Assembly: GCA_031277915.1 (NCBI GenBank)
Contig: JAITLL010000054.1
Span: 1-64,000 of the forward strand
DNA from: Acinetobacter sp.
GTDB lineage: Bacteria; Pseudomonadota; Gammaproteobacteria; Pseudomonadales; Moraxellaceae
Reading direction: 5' to 3'
Length of the DNA stretch: 64,000 nucleotides
The first letter of the stretch is position 1; every line of letters begins with the position of its first letter. Position numbers and translations under genes: made by a program. This document shows positions 20,221 to 30,600 of this stretch, one piece after another. The notes beneath the pieces are model-generated. The model searched no databases. It was not told where the DNA came from and saw nothing but the letters and a program-made list of their open reading frames with translations.

Positions 20221-20228
20221 GACTTCAT

Positions 20229-20819
20229 TTAGAAGAAACGGAATACCACTGGAAGCATACATACAATCAGCAACATGGCCGATCCTTTATACAAATGATC
20301 GGCTTTTATTTTTTTCATCGAACCTGTTAATAAAGCGCGTCCGAAAATCATCCAGAAACTTGCTGCTGGAATGAGCGTCAATGTAAATACTCCAAATACC
20401 AAGAGAAAGTTTTCAGGTGAATTCCATGTTTCGGCTGGGAAAATACCAGCTGCAAAAAGTAAAGATTTTGGATTTTTTAAGGTTGAGAAAAAGAGTTGGC
20501 GTGGACGAATATTACGGTGGTTTTGACTAAATTGTTGTAAGTGTGTGGTTTTCCATAAACGAAATGCCATCCAGAACACATATAATACGCTAGTAATATG
20601 CAAAATAAGTAATAGCGCAGGCCAAACCGGAGCAGCCAAATGGATGAACACGGCCCAAAAACTAATCCCATAGGCATAACCCAACCATTGCATTGGAATA
20701 AGCCAGAATGTTTTAGATAAACCTTGTGAGTGAGCTGCGGTTGCAAGTAATGCGTTTGTCGGCCCAGGGATAAGCAAAACAGCCAACATTGCTAATACAA
20801 AAAACCAGCTTTCAATCAT
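20229..20819 (-). CDS. LysE family exporter
   Basis: The 196-residue membrane protein has the LysE-type N-terminus LLIPGPTNALLATAAHSQGL (about 16-35) and NPKSLLFAAGIFPAETW in place of the usual NPKAxLFFxxFLPQF. About six membrane helices. The substrate cannot be inferred. It is a distinct branch from the exporter at 4907-5533. Confidence 0.8.
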   Translation of the reverse strand: MIESWFFVLAMLAVLLIPGPTNALLATAAHSQGLSKTFWLIPMQWLGYAYGISFWAVFIHLAAPVWPALLLILHITSVLYVFWMAFRLWKTTHLQQFSQNHRNIRPRQLFFSTLKNPKSLLFAAGIFPAETWNSPENFLLVFGVFTLTLIPAASFWMIFGRALLTGSMKKIKADHLYKGSAMLLIVCMLPVVFRFF

Positions 20820-20987
20820 AAAGTTTCCACATTGGTAAAGATGCGGCCACCTTAAACGAAATAGGCAAAATATAGCAAGTTTATAGGGACTTTTGATTGG
20901 AAAAAAATACAGCTCAGACCAAGTTTAATTTTAAAAAATTATTGATTTATATTCATTTTATTATGAAACATTTTGCTAAACTTTATT

Positions 20988-21021
20988 CATCACAATATGC
21001 ATTGATTAGCATATTGTGATG
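20988..21021. repeat. Inverted repeat with 13-bp perfect arms
   Basis: CATCACAATATGC, an 8-bp spacer (ATTGATTA), then GCATATTGTGATG. It lies 16 bp past the stop of the lipoprotein gene (minus strand). No U-run follows on the lipoprotein strand, so it may be a Rho-independent variant, an mRNA-stabilising hairpin, or an operator. Confidence 0.6.
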
Positions 21022-21037
21022 AAAAATTGACTATTAA

Positions 21038-21421
21038 TTAACCTTTTTTGCGAACAATTATTGGGCAACTCTTAAACTGAGCCGCCTGAACAATTGCTTC
21101 TTGCTGACCTAAAACACGTGAAAGTTCGGTATTTTTGGTTGAAGAAGATTGCCCCATATTTACAGAGATGGATGGACCGAATCCCCAACCGCCTCGTCCC
21201 CAGCCGCCGCCAAGTCCAAGCCCAACGCCCATACCTGTACTTTTTGGAGTCTGTACACCATTGTCGATATATTGTTGAATGCGATTATATTCACTTTGTA
21301 GCTGTTGGCAGCTCAAAGATTGATACTGTGTCGGAGACACATAAGTCGGTTTTACCGTTGTGGCACAAGCACCCAATAATAAAGTGGCTACTGCCAAAGG
21401 CACAATGTATAAGCCTTTCAT
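21038..21421 (-). CDS. Glycine-rich lipoprotein, function unknown
   Basis: ATG 21421 gives a lipoprotein signal MKGLYIVPLAVATLLLGACA with lipobox LGAC and Cys18. The mature part contains YQSLSCQQLQSEYNRIQQYI and a Gly/Trp-rich stretch (GMGVGLGLGGGWGRGGWGF) in the middle. Helical segments flank it. The start is 10 bp after the stop of the upstream ParA-like gene, so the pair is likely co-transcribed. I do not recognise a named family. Confidence 0.75.
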   Translation of the reverse strand: MKGLYIVPLAVATLLLGACATTVKPTYVSPTQYQSLSCQQLQSEYNRIQQYIDNGVQTPKSTGMGVGLGLGGGWGRGGWGFGPSISVNMGQSSSTKNTELSRVLGQQEAIVQAAQFKSCPIIVRKKG

Positions 21422-21431
21422 CGTTTTTCTC

Positions 21432-22274
21432 TTATCGTTTTGGTTCAATTTCGCTAAACAATGCCTCATAAGACTGAGTCAATTTATGTTCCGGTGCAAA
21501 ATGAGCCAAAGGTAAATTTTTCTGATGCGATTCTTTCATTAAAATTGAAGGTGGTAACATACTGTTCAGTACGGGTAACCCCTCATCTTTTAATTGTTGA
21601 ACCACTTCCCGAGGTAGTTTTGCTTGGGATTGGAATTGATTTACTACAATACCTTCAATTTCCAAGCGATCATTATGATCATCTTGCGTTTCGAGAACAT
21701 TTTCAATCAATGTTTGTAACGCGCGCTTTGAAAAGACATCACAATCAAAAGGAATCAAGACTTTATCTGCGGCAATTAGAGCCGACAAAGTAAAAAAGTT
21801 AAATGCAGGTGGCGTGTCTATATAAATACGATCATATCGTCCAACTAGACTTTGAACTGAATCACGTAATTTGTAAATTTTATGTTTACTTTCAAGTACA
21901 TGCTCAAGAGAACCAAGTGTTGGGCTTGCAGGAAGCACATCTAATTTTGAAAACGGTGTGGAATGTACAAAACTGTCAATATCTTTGTTACGAGGTGCTT
22001 TTAAAATTGAGCCGAGTGCATTACCAATTAAGCCCTTTTGTTGATTGTTCCCCAACACATCTTCAAAAAAGTTTTCAATATTTGGTTCTAAAACTGTTTT
22101 ATCAGCAGCATAGGTTGCTTCTTCGCCTAAAAGGTATTGGCTAGAATTGGCTTGAGGATCAAGATCGATAACCAAGGTCCTAAAGCCATGTTTGGCGCTA
22201 ATTGCAGCCAAATTTACAGTAATACTTGATTTCCCTACACCGCCTTTTTGGTTAAACACCACACGAGTTAACAT
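21432..22274 (-). CDS. ParA/MinD-type ATPase, orphan
   Basis: A 280-residue deviant-Walker ATPase: NQKGGVGKSSITVNLAA at 8-24 (Walker A with signature Lys), LVIDLDPQANSSQYLLG near 34-50, and YDRIYIDTPPAFNFFTLSAL for Walker A' and B. Such proteins position cargo such as chromosomes, plasmids or polar complexes. No ParB gene or parS repeat is visible beside it, and the next gene is a lipoprotein, so its cargo is unknown. Confidence 0.85.
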   Translation of the reverse strand: MLTRVVFNQKGGVGKSSITVNLAAISAKHGFRTLVIDLDPQANSSQYLLGEEATYAADKTVLEPNIENFFEDVLGNNQQKGLIGNALGSILKAPRNKDIDSFVHSTPFSKLDVLPASPTLGSLEHVLESKHKIYKLRDSVQSLVGRYDRIYIDTPPAFNFFTLSALIAADKVLIPFDCDVFSKRALQTLIENVLETQDDHNDRLEIEGIVVNQFQSQAKLPREVVQQLKDEGLPVLNSMLPPSILMKESHQKNLPLAHFAPEHKLTQSYEALFSEIEPKR

Positions 22275-22349
22275 GTTTCCCTCTGCATATTTTTTACTGT
22301 ATGCAGTTTAACCTAGAGCTTAATCAAAAAGGCAAAGAATGTAGAACAA

Positions 22350-22742
22350 TTAAGCAAAAACCGGTTTCACAATAACCAAAATAATAATGGCAATAAATGC
22401 AATCGCACTAATAGCTAAACCTGCACGGCGCTGAGCCAGCAAAATGGTGTCGTCCTTTTTGAAGGCTTTCATCAATGACGATAACAACACTAAAAACAGG
22501 ATAATTTTAGCGTAAAACCACGGTTGAACTTGAAAGTTCTTCATCACCAGTAAAATTGCACCAGTAATAAAAACCACAGTAAAAGACAAATGCTGTAAAG
22601 CAACTAATGCTTTACGCCCTGCTGGGTTAGGTTGTTGGCCTTGTACACTAATGAACAGTGTAGAAGCGCGTAAAACAAATACCATAAGTGCAGCAGCCAC
22701 CGCAGTCATATGAATAATTTTAGTGAGTAAATGTGCATCCAT
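22350..22742 (-). CDS. SirB-like integral membrane protein
   Basis: A 130-residue protein with four membrane helices, MTAVAAALMVFVLRA, ALQHLSFTVVFITGAILLV, FYAKIILFLVLLSSLM and ISAIAFIAIIILVIV, resembling SirB2-family proteins of unknown biochemical role. It lies 11 bp downstream of bolA and likely shares its transcript. Confidence 0.7.
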   Translation of the reverse strand: MDAHLLTKIIHMTAVAAALMVFVLRASTLFISVQGQQPNPAGRKALVALQHLSFTVVFITGAILLVMKNFQVQPWFYAKIILFLVLLSSLMKAFKKDDTILLAQRRAGLAISAIAFIAIIILVIVKPVFA

Positions 22743-22753
22743 TAAATTAGCCC

Positions 22754-23062
22754 TTAGCTTTTAGGTGCATGTGCACATTCTGGACTCGCAGGCGCTTGCC
22801 CTTGCCACTCACTTGGCAAATAAGCATGAATTGCTAAAGCATGGATTTGTCCCGGATTCATTAAATCAGAAGCCAAGGCATAAACTTTTTGATGGCGTTG
22901 CACCAAGCGTAACCCGTTGAATTCTTCACTCACTATAATCACTTTAAAATGAGATTCTTTACCTGGGAAATAACCACCGTGGCCAGCAGATTCATTAATA
23001 ACTTCAAAATGGCTAGGCGCAAGGGTTTGTAACCGCTCAATCAACTGTTGTTCAAGGCTCAT
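22754..23062 (-). CDS. bolA: BolA family protein
   Basis: BolA-like proteins work with monothiol glutaredoxins in Fe-S or iron regulation, or as DNA-binding regulators. ATG 23062 (MSLEQQLIERLQTLAPSHFEV) has AAGGAAAA just upstream and gives 102 residues, the usual length. Diagnostic are HFKVIIVSEEFNGLRLVQRHQKVYALASDL and IHALAIHAYLPSEW. The C-terminal tail holds His and Cys (CAHAPKS). Confidence 0.88.
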   Translation of the reverse strand: MSLEQQLIERLQTLAPSHFEVINESAGHGGYFPGKESHFKVIIVSEEFNGLRLVQRHQKVYALASDLMNPGQIHALAIHAYLPSEWQGQAPASPECAHAPKS

Positions 23063-23255
23063 AGCTTTTCCTTTTACGATTATTCGCATATTTGAACCTA
23101 GTATACCCTGTCTACACACAAACAAAAGTTGCTCTTGTATGCATTAACTTCAAACAAAATGTCTATTTATTCGGCAACTTATCAATAAAAATAGCTCTAA
23201 ATGCTCATTTCTGTTTTTATTTTATGCAATCAGCATAATTATTTGCATAAAGTTG

Positions 23256-23283
23256 TTGACCCTTGTTTTGCTTAATGTATTAT
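23256..23283 (+). promoter_or_regulatory. tRNA-Gly promoter
   Basis: TTGACC (23256-23261), a 16-bp spacer and TATTAT (23278-23283), each 5 of 6 to consensus, lie 9 bp before the first tRNA. The G+C-rich segment GCGGCACGC after the -10 resembles a stringent discriminator. Confidence 0.75.
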
Positions 23284-23292
23284 AAGCGGCAC

Positions 23293-23368
<76 letters not shown>

Positions 23369-23413
23369 AATTGGTTTTTTTTGAGAAAGTTTTAGTAAAA
23401 TCTGCTTATATAT

Positions 23414-23489
<76 letters not shown>

Positions 23490-23494
23490 AATTT

Positions 23495-23526
23495 AAAAGG
23501 CCCCAGTCGAAAGACTGGGGCCTTTT
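23495..23526. terminator. Terminator after the tRNA-Gly pair
   Basis: AAAAGGCCCCAGTC-GAAA-GACTGGGGCCTTTTT, a 14-bp stem with a GNRA loop and T-run on the plus strand. The minus strand also has TTTT after the stem, so it may also end the lipopeptide operon. Confidence 0.92.
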
Positions 23527-23665
23527 TCTTTTTATTGATTCATAATTTTTACGGATCATCGATACACCGTATACTTTTTTGAGAATGGCTCGTCTTAAGG
23601 CCAAGTAAAGATTTACTACTTCATACCAGATTCAGATTTTAAATCGTCAGTCATAACGATTTAGC

Positions 23666-24427
23666 CTAGTTAGATGTACACGGTACTGGAGTCATCCGAT
23701 GCTGAGAGATACAAGGCAATAATTGAAAACAATCCAAGTTAAAGCTTTCTAAGCGTTGACTCTGCTGTAGACATATAGAAAAAATAAAATTGCCATCATA
23801 AATATAACTTTGAAAATGATACTGCTCTGCATTTTGAGCATTCTTGGTTGAATCTGAAAACTGTATATGCTCAGGCGACACATGAAAGTTGAGCTTCTTT
23901 AAATGACTGCTCATCCCATGACCCGTACATTTAATATAGGCTTCCTTTAAAGTCCATATTTGAAAAAACCGCTGATATACACCAAATGGATCAATCTGTT
24001 CATTTTCTTGAATCCATTCAATTTCACTGGGTGCTAACACACTATCGACACGCATCCAGTCGAACTCTTGATCCACTCGTTCAACATCGACTCCTATTTC
24101 TCCTTCTTCACATACAGCAAGGACAATAACATCCGCTGAGTGACTCAGATTAAAATACGCAGGCTTGCTCCCTTGTATAAAAGGCTTGCCATTAGGTTGT
24201 AATTGAATGTTGATCTTATGCGGTGAAATACCTAGCCGATCTGCTAAAACTGACTTCGTTAAGGCCCTAGAAATCAAGAAAAGACGTGCAGCATGAGGAT
24301 GATATTGATCATATCTCAACTTTTCTGCCGGATTGAGAAAGCTGAGATAATGACTCAATATCAAGTGATCTTGTGGTACCCGTGAAACTGGGCAAATATA
24401 AACCTGCACTTGTGCTATATCAGACAT
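23666..24427 (-). CDS. Sfp-type 4'-phosphopantetheinyl transferase
   Basis: It would load the phosphopantetheine arm from CoA onto the ACP and the NRPS thiolation domain of this operon. Signatures are GVDVERVDQEFDW near 103-115 (Mg-binding acids) and IWTLKEAYIKCTGHGMS near 157-173 (W-x-x-KEA). Also EIEWIQENEQ. The 253-residue length fits the Sfp type. It is the last gene of the operon and overlaps the upstream gene by 8 bp. Confidence 0.92.
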   Translation of the reverse strand: MSDIAQVQVYICPVSRVPQDHLILSHYLSFLNPAEKLRYDQYHPHAARLFLISRALTKSVLADRLGISPHKINIQLQPNGKPFIQGSKPAYFNLSHSADVIVLAVCEEGEIGVDVERVDQEFDWMRVDSVLAPSEIEWIQENEQIDPFGVYQRFFQIWTLKEAYIKCTGHGMSSHLKKLNFHVSPEHIQFSDSTKNAQNAEQYHFQSYIYDGNFIFSICLQQSQRLESFNLDCFQLLPCISQHRMTPVPCTSN

Positions 24428-26285
24428 CGCTAAGCTGTGCTGTAGTGCTGATGTACTTTGTCAGAACTGGCGTGAGGTAGTCATAAACCGCCTCTACATG
24501 GGTAATGTGTGGATTATGACCTGCACCAGCGATGATATGAACAGGAATATCAGAGCTGATTGTGCTAACAATTGGGTCGTTTTCTCCCACAATGATTTCG
24601 ATTTTAGATCGAAGCTCAGTGAGCAAAGCTATCTGTATTGCACGCTGCTGTGGCAAATTAACGCGGTGCATATATTCACTAATATGCTTAGATACCGACA
24701 CGCGATGTAATGAGTCCATCGCATATCCCACTGACGGATTTTTTTGTCCATCTGGATGTAAGTCTTTAGCAATCACATCTTTTGGCACAAAACGGAAAAT
24801 CAGATTGGATACCGCTTGTATTCGAAATATTTTAGCGGCCTGTGCCTGAACAAAATAAGGCGATATAAGGATAATGCGTGCAACTTTATCTGGATGTCTT
24901 TTTGCAAGATTCAAGGCAAAGAAACAGCCTAACGAGTGTGCAATAACAATACTATTTGGAGCTAGAAGCTTTGCAGCAGCCTCAATAAACTGATGATTGT
25001 TATCCTCCATTACATCATAACCACCTGAACGTCCGAGTCCCGGTAGATCCATCATAGCGACCTGATCATATGTAATTCTATTGATGATTGGAGACCAACA
25101 TGCGCTATCGAATGGAATCCCATGTAAAAATAGTGCGGAAGATTTTTCCGAACCAACTGGCTGTTTCGTATAAATTTCTGTCCAGTAACGGTTCTGATAG
25201 CTGAAAGAGTTAGGCGTTGGCACTTGCATACGACCAAAGCGTGTAAGTACCAGACGATCAATCCAATGAGAGAAATAGGGACTAATATTAATCAGGTCCG
25301 CGATACCCATCTTCGCTGCCATGGCCTCTGCCCCAGCAACATGATAGTGCTCATTAGAAATGAAAGCGAGTTGCTCTTTAGAACCATCAAGCAATATCTC
25401 GGGTAATTTTTCGAGCAGAACTTTAGGTAGTTGTAAATGCGGTGTGCTAACTCCCAGATGCTCAGCAGCAATGTGAATTAAGGTATGAAACTTAGGTGTC
25501 GCAGGATCAAGCAACATATACTCCTGAGAAATGGTCTCAGGATAAAACATTGTTCGGATCAGAAAGCTAACAATATATTGCATATTGCACAGTGGTAGGA
25601 ATGTGTCCTGTCCACCTGGCAGTGCCAGCAAGCGACCCTGATACAACTTATCAATCATGTCGGCGATACCTATATATTGCATATCACCATACGTATAGAA
25701 ACCATCAATGACTGTAGCAGGATGTATTGCAGTCCATGGTACATTTAAACGCTTGCAGGCCTCAATGAATGCTTGATGACCCAAAAGTTTCGAAGCCTCA
25801 TAACCACCGTATTTGCGATACAAATCATCAGCCGATCCTTGTGGTGGAGTAGCCATGCGATATCCACCGATCCAGATGAATCGCTCAAGCTGCTTCAATG
25901 TCGCTGCCCACTCAATCAAGGCAAGACCTGATTTGACATTCGTAAGATGAGCTTCAGCTTTACCAATACCCCAATTAAATGATGCAGCAAGATGATAAAC
26001 AACATGGATCTTTGCCTGAGCATCTGATAGTAAAGAGTCCAGTTCAAAGTCCCGACTCAAATCATATTCGATAAAAGAAATAGATGGATCAGCCAGCCCC
26101 TGTATTGCAATGAAGCCTAATAGCTTATCTTTCTTTGTTGCAGCATTGCGCAGTGCAGCAATCACTTGATGACCTTCACGTAAAAGTTCAACGATCAGTC
26201 TGCTGCCGATAAATCCTGCTGCACCTGTTACTAATATGGTCTTCTGTGAAAAATTATCTTTTTTTGCGTTATTTAAATTATCCAT
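24420..26285 (-). CDS. NAD(P)-dependent reductase fused to alpha/beta hydrolase
   Basis: Two enzymes in one 621-residue chain. Residues 15-340 form an extended SDR / thioester-reductase-like domain: TGAAGFIGSRLIVELLREGH nucleotide loop and YEASKLLG (YxxxK) near 165. Residues 375-610 form an alpha/beta hydrolase: FLHGIPFDSACW, DLPGLGRSGG, nucleophile Ser in VIAHSLGCFFAL near 455, Asp in VGENDPIV and His in AGAGHNPH. It may reduce or hydrolyse a lipopeptide intermediate; that is inference from operon context. The two halves look complete. Confidence 0.8.
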   Translation of the reverse strand: MDNLNNAKKDNFSQKTILVTGAAGFIGSRLIVELLREGHQVIAALRNAATKKDKLLGFIAIQGLADPSISFIEYDLSRDFELDSLLSDAQAKIHVVYHLAASFNWGIGKAEAHLTNVKSGLALIEWAATLKQLERFIWIGGYRMATPPQGSADDLYRKYGGYEASKLLGHQAFIEACKRLNVPWTAIHPATVIDGFYTYGDMQYIGIADMIDKLYQGRLLALPGGQDTFLPLCNMQYIVSFLIRTMFYPETISQEYMLLDPATPKFHTLIHIAAEHLGVSTPHLQLPKVLLEKLPEILLDGSKEQLAFISNEHYHVAGAEAMAAKMGIADLINISPYFSHWIDRLVLTRFGRMQVPTPNSFSYQNRYWTEIYTKQPVGSEKSSALFLHGIPFDSACWSPIINRITYDQVAMMDLPGLGRSGGYDVMEDNNHQFIEAAAKLLAPNSIVIAHSLGCFFALNLAKRHPDKVARIILISPYFVQAQAAKIFRIQAVSNLIFRFVPKDVIAKDLHPDGQKNPSVGYAMDSLHRVSVSKHISEYMHRVNLPQQRAIQIALLTELRSKIEIIVGENDPIVSTISSDIPVHIIAGAGHNPHITHVEAVYDYLTPVLTKYISTTAQLSDV

Positions 26286-26338
26286 AAATCACCTTATTAG
26301 GGAGTGCGAACTCCAGCATTGTTTTGAAGCGAATTATC

Positions 26339-27616
26339 TTAAAAATTATATCGAATCTGGGCATACACCAGACTGTTATCTCTAAATTGTCCTAACACCG
26401 TATCATTTTTGCCCCAGAAACGGTCACCACCTGCATTCAACTGCCAGTGATCATTGAGGTTGTAGTTAATACGTACTCGGAGCATTTCATTAGGTTCTGG
26501 TGCAAAATAGAACCCTGTCACTTCTAATTTCAGATTGTCATTTAGTAGGTTAAGTGCATAGCGCAGCATAGCTCCATACTGATTCTGCTGATATTGATCA
26601 CTGATCGTTTGCTGATAACGGTAAACTTCTCTTAATAACGGATTGGTTAAGCTGTCGGCAGACCTTACATCTTCCGTATGTTTGTAGACACCTACCAAAC
26701 TCAGTGTGGAATTCTTTAATGACAACTCTGGACCCATGACCACAGTCAAATTATTTTTTTTGTGAGTAATATCTTCACTGCCATCCGAGTCAGTCTTTGT
26801 ATAGGCAGCTTCACCTCGCCACACGATATCATTATGGTTATAACTGAAATCAACTCCGTAGACAGACATAGGATTATTTTTCAGCTGTAATGTTGCTCCT
26901 GTTGGAGACAATGATTGCAGTGACAAATCAGGCATGTGATCCAAACCTGAAAAATACGATGCCCCAACATCTAGACCATCTACAGAATAATCCCAACGTA
27001 CTGCAAATGCAGGACGGCTGTTATGATCTATTTCATACTGGACACCCTCAACCTGACGCAATGGAATCACATCTGAACGGCTACGCGGATACCATAATGC
27101 TGTCCATTTATTAGTTCCAGATTCAGGAATATACGTCAATTTGAGTGCATCATTTCCAAGACGTTGATCCGTCTCGTCTGGTACTAGATGCGTAAAGTCA
27201 CGAGGCGATAGATTATCTGTCGGGTTAATTCCATCAGCTCGCCCCCACACAACAATCTGGCGACCAACATCGATATAGACTGTCTGGTCCCAGTTATAAG
27301 ACGCGTACAACTCACGTAAGTTACGATTTACCTTACTCACCTGATCTGGGTTCACTGTATGGTCCGTTTCGTCTGCAACTACTATGTCGTAATGCATCTT
27401 AAAAGCAGGATTAAACTTGAGCGTACCATTGGACCAGAAACTTGCTTGCCCAATGTTTTTTAACGAACTTAAATCACGATCTGATGACCACACATCGAGT
27501 CTGGCTGAGTTCTGGCTCACAAAACTCATTTCACTGTCATCTGCATAAGCATAAGCATGCTGCAGTAGCATAAAGCTACTGCAGCATGCAAATACCCAAT
27601 AGGCACCTTGCGTCAT
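26339..27616 (-). CDS. Outer-membrane beta-barrel protein (DUF1302-like)
   Basis: A 425-residue protein with a signal peptide ending near residue 25 (HAYAYADD) and a C-terminal Phe (YAQIRYNF), the hallmark of BAM-inserted barrels. Alternating amphipathic strands run throughout. The stretch VDVGRQIVVWGRADGINPTDNLSP resembles DUF1302-type proteins, which often accompany RND exporters with LolA-like domains. It overlaps the RND gene by 4 bp, so it may be the outer-membrane exit of the product. Function is inferred from context. Confidence 0.72.
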   Translation of the reverse strand: MTQGAYWVFACCSSFMLLQHAYAYADDSEMSFVSQNSARLDVWSSDRDLSSLKNIGQASFWSNGTLKFNPAFKMHYDIVVADETDHTVNPDQVSKVNRNLRELYASYNWDQTVYIDVGRQIVVWGRADGINPTDNLSPRDFTHLVPDETDQRLGNDALKLTYIPESGTNKWTALWYPRSRSDVIPLRQVEGVQYEIDHNSRPAFAVRWDYSVDGLDVGASYFSGLDHMPDLSLQSLSPTGATLQLKNNPMSVYGVDFSYNHNDIVWRGEAAYTKTDSDGSEDITHKKNNLTVVMGPELSLKNSTLSLVGVYKHTEDVRSADSLTNPLLREVYRYQQTISDQYQQNQYGAMLRYALNLLNDNLKLEVTGFYFAPEPNEMLRVRINYNLNDHWQLNAGGDRFWGKNDTVLGQFRDNSLVYAQIRYNF

Positions 27617-30600
27617 TTTTCAAGACTCTGCGGTGAGAAAAGCTTATCGGATAAGGTTTTTTCTGCCACAAAATCATTGACGATCACTTGCGTCATATGT
27701 TGAGTTTGCAAATTTTTCGCCATAGATTTCATGGCCTGCCATCTTGGCTTCACTTTGCCGTAAGGACGGATATCGGTGAACTCAATGTGTTTTAAAGGCT
27801 TACCTGCAGTGTCCCAAATGTCGATGGTTGCTGTAACAAAGTTGTCTTTGAGTATACACATGCGACGTTTGCTATAACCAAAGTCACTTTTCACAGTATT
27901 ATTAATTGGTGTTGCTTCAATCATGTAGCAATCTTTGCCATTAAATTTACCATCTGCCAGTTTCGTATACTTCCAGTCACTGAGCTTATAGCCAAGTACA
28001 TCACCATAACTAAAGTCCGTACCAATAAAAGCATCGCCTTTATTCGCCGATGCAAGACGACGTACTTTTTTCAATGCAGGCAAATAGACAAACATGCTAT
28101 CACTGCCTTTTGCATTCTCAATCAATAGCGTCGTAGTTCCTTGTACATCTGCAGGCGAGATAAACTCGGTTAAACGCATGTTGTTCTGAGTATTTCCAGC
28201 AAGCTTAGTCATATTTTTAGTCAAACGTACGCGCTGCTCACCATTTTTAGAGGTCAAAATAAATTTGGCGCTAGCGGTTGAAGACAAAAACTTAGAGGCA
28301 TCATCACTACGATTAACAATGTCTTGAACTTCATCTGCATGAGATGTTTTAGGCAATGAAAAAGTGAGTGCCGTACCCAACAAAAGGCTTGTCACCACTG
28401 TTTGTGCAACAGGAATACTCTTCTTATCTGAAGAAAAGATAAAACGAGGTTTCAATATTAGAATCATTGTAGGTACCATAATTAAGGTTGCAAACACACT
28501 GAAAAGCATCGCAATCACAATAAACATCGCTAGCCATTGATGCACATGGAAGCCTTGCGACAAAGACAATACGCCATACCCACCAGCAACCGCAGTCGCG
28601 ACAAAAAGAGAAGCCTTACCAGCCGTACTTAAAGTTTTACGAATAGCATCTTTGATATCTCCGCCTTCTTCGCGCAAGATTTCACGCAAGCGATAGAGGA
28701 AGTAGATGGCATAATCCGCACCAATACCTACAGCCATAGCCGAGATGAGTGAGTTCGGAATATTGAGCGGAATGTCGAGCCATCCCATCACGCCAAAGAT
28801 GGCAAGAATTGAGAACAGAAGTGGTGTTAGGACAATGAGTCCCGCTGAAATCGAACGAAAAACCAGTGCTGAAATAAAGAATACGGCAAATGAAATTTGT
28901 AGAATGTTCATAAGCTTGCCGTGAACCATCGTTTCAGTCAAAGCAATGGTCTGCGTCACATCACCGCCAAAACTCACGACAGCTTTATCGCCTAACTGAC
29001 CCGCCATATACGTTTTAAGCGACTCAAGAATTTCTTTGATACGATGATTACTACCTGTTTTCAGTAGAATCGTGATCTTGGCATAGCGCTGAGTCGTATC
29101 AATGTAGGATTCAAAATCAGTCGGTTCACCAGACATGGAATACAACAGCAAATACTGGGCAACTACATCTTTGGTTGCAGGGACCTGAAATGCCTGTGGC
29201 TGATCGGCATTCATTGCCTGATTCATCCGTTTGATATAGTCCACGATCGAGATTGTTTTACCGACCTCTGGAATCGAATTCGCGAACTTTTCTGTATTAT
29301 CAATCGCCTTTAGGATCTCAGGGTTTTCAATACCATCACGAACCTTAGTATCGACCATAATGTAAAGACTATTTGTGCCACCAAGAGACTGATTCAAAAA
29401 TCTGTCATCCTGCTGCATCGGTAGGTCACGTGAGAAGAAGTTGCGGCTATCGTTATCCACCACAATACGACTCGTGCCAATAGCAAGAAAGACACCCACT
29501 GTTGCAATCGCAGTCATTAACATCATTCGCGGACGAACTGACAGAATGACATCACCAATACGGTTTGGTATCCAATCCCAGATCGGTAAGCCTTTGCGTT
29601 TAACCTTAGTAGCCGAAGGTGGTGGCAACATCGAACGCAGTGCCGGAATGAAAGTCATCTCAATCACCAGCGTACTGATGATCCCGATTCCTGTAAAAAT
29701 ACCGAATGAACGAATAGTCGGAATATTAAAGGTCAACAGCGAGAAGAATCCTGCCGCTGCAATTCCGCCAGCCAATACCATAACTGGACCAACACGGACC
29801 AAAGACTGGACCACAGCTTCGCTATTGGCAGCTTTAGGCTCCATACCTTGGGCAATCAGACGATCAAAGTCTTCATAGTAGCGTTTGAGCAACTGCACAG
29901 CGTGCCCTGCCGCAATGGCCAGAATCAGAATTGGTGTAGGAGAATTAAAAATATCCATTGGCTGTTTGAACAGACCCATCATGCCCATACCCCATGCCAC
30001 AGACAACAAAGCTGTAACTAATGGCAGGATCAAACCTTGCTTGCTGCGGAATGCTTCGAAGTGCAACAACCCAATCACCAGCACGGCAATCGGGAATAAG
30101 ATATTGATACGCTTAGAGTAATCTTCAGCTTTATCCAGATAAACTGGGTTACCACCGACACTGATGGTCATATCCTTAGACTGTTCAGCCGCTACGATTT
30201 TGTTGATCGGGCTCATCATCTTTTGGAAGCCCTCTGGACTTTCTTCAAGCTCAAGCAAAATCGCAGCAGTTTTCTGATCTTTAGATACTACCGAATTCAT
30301 ATAGATGGGGTTCAGTGCAAGCAGTGTTTTCAAGTGATCAACATCACTCTCGGTCACAGAACTGTTCGGTAGTAGTTTCTTGGCATCAAATCCATCCGAA
30401 TTGGCTGTGATCCCTTTGGCCTGACGTGCGGCCAGACTCATCAAAGTGGACCGAACAACGCCTGGTGCATTATCAACTTCTTCGGTAATACGTTTGACTT
30501 TTTCCAACACTTGCGGCTGATAAATATCACCCTGCTTCGGCGTAATGCCAATCACGACCATGTACTTGGAGCCGAATTTTTTTTCGATCAGCTTGGTCGA

